Shown: positions 6,230 to 10,056 of the stretch, in pieces | How the letters are laid out: each line of letters starts with the position of its first letter | Numbering within the stretch: the stretch's first letter is position 1 | DNA from: CAYLOC01 sp964385195 | Lineage (GTDB): Bacteria; Actinomycetota; Actinomycetes; Propionibacteriales; Nocardioidaceae | DNA: 10,056 bases | Reading direction: 5' to 3' | NCBI GenBank assembly: GCA_964385195.1 | Contig: CAYLOC010000126.1 | Span: 1 to 10,056 of the forward strand | Program-made: the position numbers and the translations under genes | Notes under the pieces: generated by a model | What the model was told of the DNA's origin: nothing | What the model saw: only the letters and a program-made list of their open reading frames with translations | Database searches by the model: none

Positions 6230-7549
6230 TCAGTGGGGAAGCCAGCCCTCCCGGACGAGACTGGAGACAACCTCCCGGACACATTCTGCTATAAGTCTAT
6301 TAGTTGTGTCGACTTTAATGGATTCCGCCGTGTCGGGCTCCTCGTACGGCGAGGAGATGCCGGTAAAGTCCGGAATCTCCCCGGCCCGGGCCTTGGCGTA
6401 GAGACCCTTGCGGTCCCGCCGCTCACACTCCTCCAGCGGCGTGGCCACATGCACCAGGACGAAACCGCCACCGGCAGCCTCGACCATCTCCCGCACCCGC
6501 TGGCGGGTAGCGGCGAACGGCGCGATCGGGGAGCACACGGCCACCCCGCCGTGCCGGGCGATCTCGGCAGCCACGAAGCCGATGCGCATGATGTTGGTCT
6601 CCCGGTCCGCGCGGCTGAAGCCCAGGCCCTTGGAGAGGTGGTGCCGGACGACGTCGCCGTCCAGCGAGGTCACGGTGCGGTCGCCGTACTCGAGAATGTG
6701 GTCAACGACACCACGCGCGAGCGTGGACTTCCCGGAGCCGGAAAGACCGGTGAAGAACACCACGAGTCCCTGGCGGCTGCGCGGCGGGTGTGCCGCGTCC
6801 ACCACCTGCTGGACCGCAGGGGGGAGCGGGCCGCCGGAGGCGTCGTCGGGCACCGTCATCGTCCGGTCGGCGTACGCCCGGCAGACCGCTGCCAGCAGGT
6901 CGGTGTTCGCGCGGCCCGGGTCCGCTCCCGGAGCCTGGGAGTGGTCCGCCACCGCGACCGCGACCACCTCGGCCGGCGTGCCCAGAGCCTCCGCTGCGGC
7001 GCGGGTGGCGCGGACCAGCGCCGGGCCGGTCAGCCCCTGCGGCAGCCCGGTCCCGACACAGGCCAGCAGGAGCGGCACCAGCGACCGTTCGGCGGCCTCG
7101 TGACGGATCCCGGCGAGATCGGCGTCGGTAAGCGCCCGGGTCACGGGTACGGCGAGCAGTGCGCTCGCGTCGTACCGCTCATGCACCTGCGCTGGGGACA
7201 GGTGCAACCGCCGGAACGGCCCGAACTCCGATGAGCTGAGCCGCTCGACGTCGCCGAGCAGCCCGACCCGGTCCGGTATGTCCGGTTGCCAGTGGCCGGT
7301 GACCGTCATCCGCGCGAGCGGCACGCCCTCGGGATCAACCAGGTCCAGCATCCGCAGGGCGCCGGCCACCTGCGCGGTCTCGGCGTCGACGACCAGGGTC
7401 AGCGGGGCGACCACGTGCTCGGCGTAGGGGTCGACGAACCCGGTGACCGGCGGGGCGAGGCGACCGCCCAGGATCAGGTCCAGGTCGTCGAGTTCGCGGG
7501 CGCTCGGAGTCCAGCGCGGGACGGGGGGAGTGGGGTCGTTCGCGGGCAC
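6230..7549 (-). CDS. cysC: Adenylyl-sulfate kinase with N-terminal degenerate ATP-sulfurylase-like domain
   Basis: The C-terminal 180 residues are an APS kinase, which makes PAPS from APS and ATP. Signs are the P-loop GLSGSGKST (268-276), LDGD (296-299), GFSRADRETNI (310-320) and KGLYAKARAGEIPDFTG (381-397). The N-terminal half resembles ATP sulfurylase: a PUA-like part (about 15-82, LILGGRLAPPVTGFVDPY, MLDLVDPEGVPLARM) and a reduced middle part (about 112-230). The catalytic QxRNP and HxxH motifs of true sulfurylases are not found; the matching place reads VPVTRALTDADL. This half is therefore probably inactive in catalysis, with CysDN in the same operon doing that step. The frame also offers ATG 7588, but that codon lies in the loop of a strong hairpin and has no ribosome site. 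I prefer GTG 7549 (439 residues). The stop lies just before the permease start. Confidence 0.92.
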   Translation of the reverse strand: MPANDPTPPVPRWTPSARELDDLDLILGGRLAPPVTGFVDPYAEHVVAPLTLVVDAETAQVAGALRMLDLVDPEGVPLARMTVTGHWQPDIPDRVGLLGDVERLSSSEFGPFRRLHLSPAQVHERYDASALLAVPVTRALTDADLAGIRHEAAERSLVPLLLACVGTGLPQGLTGPALVRATRAAAEALGTPAEVVAVAVADHSQAPGADPGRANTDLLAAVCRAYADRTMTVPDDASGGPLPPAVQQVVDAAHPPRSRQGLVVFFTGLSGSGKSTLARGVVDHILEYGDRTVTSLDGDVVRHHLSKGLGFSRADRETNIMRIGFVAAEIARHGGVAVCSPIAPFAATRQRVREMVEAAGGGFVLVHVATPLEECERRDRKGLYAKARAGEIPDFTGISSPYEEPDTAESIKVDTTNRLIAECVREVVSSLVREGWLPH

Positions 7550-7555
7550 CCGGCG

Positions 7556-7561
7556 ATTCTG
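7556..7561 (-). promoter_or_regulatory. Possible -10 box for a leaderless cysC transcript
   Basis: CAGAAT (minus strand) is followed by six bases and then the GTG at 7549, the spacing expected when transcription begins at the start codon. The first base deviates from TANNNT and no -35 is visible, the upstream region being the terminator stem. Weak evidence. Confidence 0.3.
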
Positions 7562-7564
7562 CCA

Positions 7565-7610
7565 TGCGTCCTGCACCCCGCGCGTCATACGCCGCGGGGT
7601 GCAGGACGCA
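7565..7610 (-). terminator. Perfect 18-bp hairpin between the DUF2252 gene and cysC
   Basis: The arms 7565-7582 and 7593-7610 are perfectly complementary (core CCTGCACCCCGCG against CGCGGGGTGCAGG) with a 10-base loop. The stem starts 18 bases past the DUF2252 stop codon, so it most likely terminates that transcript. No U-run follows. It also spans the alternative ATG of cysC (7588), and could act as an attenuator for the sulfate operon if that operon is read from upstream. Confidence 0.85.
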
Positions 7611-7628
7611 ACGGGAGGGCGGCGCCGC

Positions 7629-8939
7629 TCAGGTGGCTGACACGAGGTCGAAGCCGCCGCCCCGGAACGTGTCCACGAACACGGCGTGGTCCCGGCGCGC
7701 CGTCTCGGCGTAGGTCATGCCAAACTCGGTCAGCTCCTCGACGAACCCGTCGGTGTCGTCCCCGATCACGGTGGCGATGGCGTCCTCGGTCTGGAAGTCG
7801 ACCAGGTCCTCGTCGCTGTCCTGGTCGGACACGCAGTGCAGCTTCGCTGTCGCCCGCCCCAGCGCGGCGACCACTGGCTCGATCTCCTCCGGCTCGGTGA
7901 TGTCGGACCACTCCAGGTCTGCCTCGTACGGCGAGAGCTCGGCCACGACGAACCCGGTCCCGTCCAGCGAGGTGTAGCCGAGGAACCGGTCGGCATGCAC
8001 CTGGAGCGCGCGCTGGCTGACCACGGTGCGGTGACCCTCGTGCTCGAAGAAGTCACGCGCCTTGTCCCGGCGTACGAACCGACTCACCGCGGGCACGTTC
8101 GCCTGCTTCATCGTCAGCACCACGTCGTTCTCCAGGGCCTGGTTGAAGCCCTCGATCAAGATGCTGTACGCCGGCAGCCCGGCCGAGCCGATGCCGAACC
8201 CGGTCTTTCCGACGACGTCCTTGACGTCGTAGAACACGTCGTGGTGCTCCTGTTTCGCGGCGGGGATCGTGTCCAGGTAGGTGGCGAACGCCTCCTCGAC
8301 GGCGGTGCGCTCCCTCCGGGACAGGTCCCGGGTGCTGGAGGAGCGACGGAACCGTCGTTCGTGGTCGGAGACTTCGGTCACGGAGTCCAGCAACGCGATC
8401 CGGCTCTTCCCCCGCGCGGTCAGCAGGACGTCGTGGATCACGCCGGTGGTGTTGTCCAGGCGCAACGCGTAGGCGTCGTCGTGCGGGGTCTCGACGTAGT
8501 GGTGCACCTGGTCGACGTACGCCCCGAGGTAGGTGTGGCACAGTCGCCGGATGTCGTCGTCCGGCAGCGCCTTCTGCCACGAGATCAGGGCCAGGCTGGC
8601 GACGAACCGACGCAGGTCCCACGAGAAGTGGCCGATGTAGGCCTCGTCGTAGTCGTTGACGTCGAAGACCAGCAGGCCCTGGGAGTTCATATAGGTGCCG
8701 AAGTTCTCCGCATGCAGATCCCCGTGGATCCAGACCCGGCTGGTGCGCTCATCGGCGTACCGGTCCTCCTGCCGGGCCATGTCGGCATAGAACAGGCAGG
8801 CGCTGCCGCGGTAGAACGCGAACGGGTCGGCGGCCATCTTGCGGAACTTGGTACGGAACGCCACCGGGTCGGCGGCCATGAGCGGCTCGAAGGCGTCACG
8901 GAGAGAGGTCACGATGAGGGTGGATCGGTCGTCAGACAC
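7629..8939 (-). CDS. DUF2252 family protein, kinase/phosphotransferase-like
   Basis: The 436-residue protein belongs to the uncharacterised DUF2252 family (COG4320). Its N-terminal third holds HGDLHAENFG (72-81), like the catalytic loop of aminoglycoside phosphotransferases and choline kinases, followed closely by VFDVNDYDEA (91-100), which resembles the metal-binding Asp motif of that fold. The substrate is unknown. No signal peptide or membrane segment is seen, so it is probably cytoplasmic. The GTG at 8939 is preceded by GGAG (8945-8948) five bases upstream. It has its own promoter in the divergent region shared with the asparaginase gene and ends before a strong hairpin, so it looks monocistronic. 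Nothing links it to the sulfate operon beyond adjacency. Confidence 0.93.
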   Translation of the reverse strand: MSDDRSTLIVTSLRDAFEPLMAADPVAFRTKFRKMAADPFAFYRGSACLFYADMARQEDRYADERTSRVWIHGDLHAENFGTYMNSQGLLVFDVNDYDEAYIGHFSWDLRRFVASLALISWQKALPDDDIRRLCHTYLGAYVDQVHHYVETPHDDAYALRLDNTTGVIHDVLLTARGKSRIALLDSVTEVSDHERRFRRSSSTRDLSRRERTAVEEAFATYLDTIPAAKQEHHDVFYDVKDVVGKTGFGIGSAGLPAYSILIEGFNQALENDVVLTMKQANVPAVSRFVRRDKARDFFEHEGHRTVVSQRALQVHADRFLGYTSLDGTGFVVAELSPYEADLEWSDITEPEEIEPVVAALGRATAKLHCVSDQDSDEDLVDFQTEDAIATVIGDDTDGFVEELTEFGMTYAETARRDHAVFVDTFRGGGFDLVSAT

Positions 8940-9010
8940 GGGTGCTCCGATCAGTTGCCGGGGTCGGTGGGGTAGTGGCGGGAGGGGGGCGGTGTCTCGG
9001 GGTGGGCTCG

Positions 9011-9039
9011 ACCCTAACCGCGTCCCACCGCCCGTCCAA
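9011..9039 (-). promoter_or_regulatory. Promoter of the DUF2252 gene
   Basis: On the minus strand TTGGAC (9039-9034) and TAGGGT (9016-9011) are separated by exactly 17 bases. The -10 fits TANNNT and the -35 keeps TTG. Transcription would start near 9005, leaving a leader of about 65 bases before the GTG at 8939. Confidence 0.5.
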
Positions 9040-9054
9040 GGGACAGCCGCCGAG

Positions 9055-9060
9055 TAGCCT
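9055..9060 (+). promoter_or_regulatory. -10 box for a leaderless asparaginase transcript
   Basis: TAGCCT matches TANNNT and lies seven bases before the GTG at 9068, so the first transcribed base is likely the G of the start codon. There is no ribosome site upstream of this GTG, which fits a leaderless mRNA. No consensus -35 is seen; its place overlaps the -35 of the divergent promoter. Confidence 0.55.
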
Positions 9061-9067
9061 CGCGCTC

Positions 9068-10045
9068 GTGGCTGCTACTGAGATCCTGCTTGACGTCGTT
9101 CGCTCCGGCTTCGTGGAAGGGCATCACCGGGGCCGGTTGGTCGTGCTCGACCGCGACGGTGAACCGGAGTGGTCGGTGGGGGACATCACCTCTCAGATCT
9201 ACCCGCGCTCGTGTAACAAGCCCGTACAGGCCCTGGCCATGCTGCGCGCAGGGCTCGACCTCGACGGGGAGATGCTGGCGTTGGTCGCCGCCAGTCACTC
9301 CGGGGAGTCATTCCACCTGGAGACGGTACGGCGGATCCTCTCCTCGGCCGGCCTGACCGAGGAGGCGCTGCAGACCCCGCCGGACTACCCGCTGGATGAG
9401 CAGGCGCGCGAGGCGTGGGTCCGCGCGGGGCGGGCGAAATCTTCGGTCGCGATGAACTGCTCCGGCAAGCACGCCGGCATGGTGGCGACCTGCGTCGCCA
9501 ATGGCTGGCCGGTCGCGGCGTACCGCAACCCGGACCATCCGCTGCAGACCGCGATCAAGGAGACGTTCACCGCCGTCACCGGCGAGAAGGTGGACTCGAC
9601 CGGAGTGGACGGCTGCGGTGCTCCGCTGTTCTCCACGTCGCTCATCGGGTTGGCGCGGGCCTACCAGCACTTGATGCAGGCGGCTCCCGGCTCGCTGGAG
9701 CGGCGCGTTGTGGCGGCCTTCGTCGACCACCCGGCGTATACCAGCGGAACCGACCGCAGCGAGGCGCAGTTGATGCAGGCGCTCCCGGGCGCGATGGCCA
9801 AGGGGGGCGCCGAGGCGTGCTACGCCGTCGCGCTGCCGGACGGGCGGGCGCTGGCGCTGAAGGTCGAGGACGGCGCACCCCGCGCGGCCGCGCCGATCGT
9901 CGGCGCGGTGCTGCGGCGGATACACGCCGAGGCCCTGCCCGGGGCGGACTCCGAGGCGGTGCGCGACTTCGGGCGCGCCGAGCTTCTCGGGGGCGGCGAG
10001 CCGGTGGGCGAGCTCCGGCCCACGCACGTCCTCCTCCCCGAGTAG
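9068..10045 (+). CDS. L-asparaginase II family protein (Rhizobium etli ReAV-type, zinc-binding)
   Basis: This 325-residue protein belongs to the Asparaginase_II family (PF06089), unrelated in fold to the E. coli enzymes and resembling serine hydrolases with an SxxK motif. It would hydrolyse L-asparagine to aspartate and ammonia in the cytoplasm. Ser48 and Lys51 lie in YPRSCNKPVQA, a second Ser in AASHSGE (76-80), and Lys245 in AMAKGGAE. The zinc ligands known from R. etli ReAV have counterparts: Cys131 and Lys134 in NCSGKHAG and Cys183 in GVDGCGAP. No signal peptide is present. The frame is open 42 codons further upstream to 8942, but that extension is low-complexity and overlaps the divergent promoter. 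GTG 9068 gives the family length and sits seven bases after TAGCCT, as in a leaderless transcript. The TAG stop is eleven bases from the window end. Confidence 0.93.
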   Translation: MAATEILLDVVRSGFVEGHHRGRLVVLDRDGEPEWSVGDITSQIYPRSCNKPVQALAMLRAGLDLDGEMLALVAASHSGESFHLETVRRILSSAGLTEEALQTPPDYPLDEQAREAWVRAGRAKSSVAMNCSGKHAGMVATCVANGWPVAAYRNPDHPLQTAIKETFTAVTGEKVDSTGVDGCGAPLFSTSLIGLARAYQHLMQAAPGSLERRVVAAFVDHPAYTSGTDRSEAQLMQALPGAMAKGGAEACYAVALPDGRALALKVEDGAPRAAAPIVGAVLRRIHAEALPGADSEAVRDFGRAELLGGGEPVGELRPTHVLLPE

Positions 10046-10056
10046 CCAGGCCCCCC

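Noticed and set aside
5149..6282. The cysD frame stays open about 378 codons upstream across the permease gene
   Set aside because: The residues are Arg/Gly/Asp-rich with no domain, as expected for a high-GC antiphase frame. The permease frame is a clear membrane protein and cysD has its own ribosome site at 5160-5165.
7686..8975. Long plus-strand open frame opposite the DUF2252 gene
   Set aside because: Compositionally biased, lacking recognisable motifs and fully overlapping a recognised gene.

Overview
The window is high-GC, codes densely on the minus strand, and carries Actinomycetota traits: GTG starts, a leaderless start, lipobox sortases and an RRRR-tailed surface protein. It looks like chromosomal DNA of a high-GC Gram-positive bacterium. 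A family or genus cannot be assigned from sequence alone. All genes but the last lie on the minus strand. I see no tRNA, rRNA, CRISPR array or insertion sequence.

Region A (1-2817, minus) is a cell-surface module. Read in the direction of transcription it holds a secreted, proline/threonine-stalked surface protein (2817-1648), a perfect 14-bp hairpin terminator (1623-1584), a short array of direct repeats, and two tandem paralogous sortase-fold proteins (1465-749 and 669 to beyond the window edge). Both sortases begin with a lipobox signal peptide rather than an ordinary membrane anchor. Both keep the catalytic His and Cys but lack the usual Arg. The surface protein ends in a hydrophobic segment plus RRRR tail without LPXTG. 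Together they look like a candidate non-standard sortase/substrate set, and this is the most interesting part of the window.

Region B (2996-7549, minus) is a sulfate activation operon: an APS kinase fused behind a degenerate ATP-sulfurylase-like domain (cysC), a TauE/SafE-family permease, cysD and cysN. The genes overlap or lie within 40 bases. CysDN would make APS from sulfate and ATP with GTP hydrolysis, CysC would phosphorylate APS to PAPS, and the permease probably moves sulfate or sulfite. An 18-bp perfect hairpin (7565-7610) separates this operon from the gene upstream.

Region C (7629-10045) holds a DUF2252 protein with a kinase/phosphotransferase-like catalytic loop (minus) and, divergently, a Rhizobium etli-type (asparaginase II family) L-asparaginase (plus) that appears to be leaderless. 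They share a compact 128-base divergent promoter region.
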